Assembly (NCBI GenBank): GCA_963696075.1
Contig: CAVOJD010000006.1
Coordinates: 806,001-870,000 of the forward strand
Length of the DNA: 64,000 nt
From: CAJQQK01 sp963696075
Lineage (GTDB): Bacteria; Pseudomonadota; Alphaproteobacteria; Rhizobiales; Hyphomicrobiaceae
Direction of reading: 5' to 3'
Part shown: piece by piece, positions 63,988 to 64,000 of the stretch
Layout: each line of letters opens with the position of its first letter
Position numbering within the stretch: position 1 is the first letter of the stretch
Position numbers and translations under genes: made by a program
Notes under the pieces: model-generated
Databases searched by the model: none
What the model saw: the letters and a program-made list of their open reading frames with translations, nothing else
Told to the model about the DNA's origin: nothing

Positions 63988-64000
63988 ACGAGGCTCCAAA

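Overview
The window is about 65% GC and gene-dense, with short leaders, ATGA/TGATG overlaps and operons typical of an alphaproteobacterium. The gene content (DegP, a short type-II-like Psd, ZntB, Bdh, PPK2, hydantoinases, several branched-chain-amino-acid-type ABC transporters, aerobic benzoyl-CoA genes) and a ROSE-type RNA thermometer before an hsp20 gene point to a Hyphomicrobiales-like aerobic heterotroph. The species cannot be named from the sequence.

Layout. 1-5.5 kb: DegP protease, a frameshifted psd, a HerA-type ATPase and a soluble histidine kinase. 5.7-12.5 kb: glutamate synthase gltB and gltD with a glutathione S-transferase gene wedged between them. 13-16.4 kb: a livFGMH-type ABC importer without its own binding protein. 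16.6-19.8 kb: PPK2, a small trypsin-like protease, a small membrane protein and ZntB. 19.9-30.2 kb: an aerobic benzoate (box) locus: an ABC substrate-binding protein facing away from benzoate-CoA ligase, an alpha/beta hydrolase, a DUF309 protein, BoxC, a cupin, BoxB, BoxA and the BoxR/BzdR-type regulator. It ends in a 110-bp tandem repeat. 30.5-38 kb: HpcH/HpaI aldolase, YghU-like GST, epoxide-hydrolase-like protein, Hsp20 with thermometer, a lysophospholipase-like hydrolase, a MITE-like element, a patatin and 3-hydroxybutyrate dehydrogenase. 37.8-43.2 kb: a second, complete Liv-type operon whose livM is frameshifted twice. 43.5-47.5 kb: trypsin-DUF4384 protease, a frameshifted flavoprotein monooxygenase and a DUF1445 protein. 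47.5-49.7 kb: an AT-richer stretch with the remains of an OLD-family ATPase/TOPRIM gene. 49.7-53.8 kb: amidase, SDR and a ThDP-dependent enzyme. 54-62.4 kb: a small His/Arg/Gly-rich secreted protein, then an operon of molybdenum hydroxylase (two subunits), FAD oxidoreductase and hydantoinase A/B. 62.5-64 kb: an anchored protein of unknown function.

Working together. Benzoate would enter (probably through a Liv-type importer), be activated by the CoA ligase, epoxidised by BoxAB and ring-opened by BoxC, under BoxR control. The molybdenum hydroxylase-FAD oxidase-HyuAB operon looks like a separate route for oxidising and hydrolysing an N-heterocycle or cyclic amide.

Caution on sequence quality. 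psd, livM (twice), the monooxygenase and the amidase (three times) are each disturbed by single extra bases, several in or next to short G runs. This looks more like consensus errors than decay. The OLD-family remnant shows the opposite pattern, several single missing bases plus eroded motifs, and is more likely a true pseudogene.
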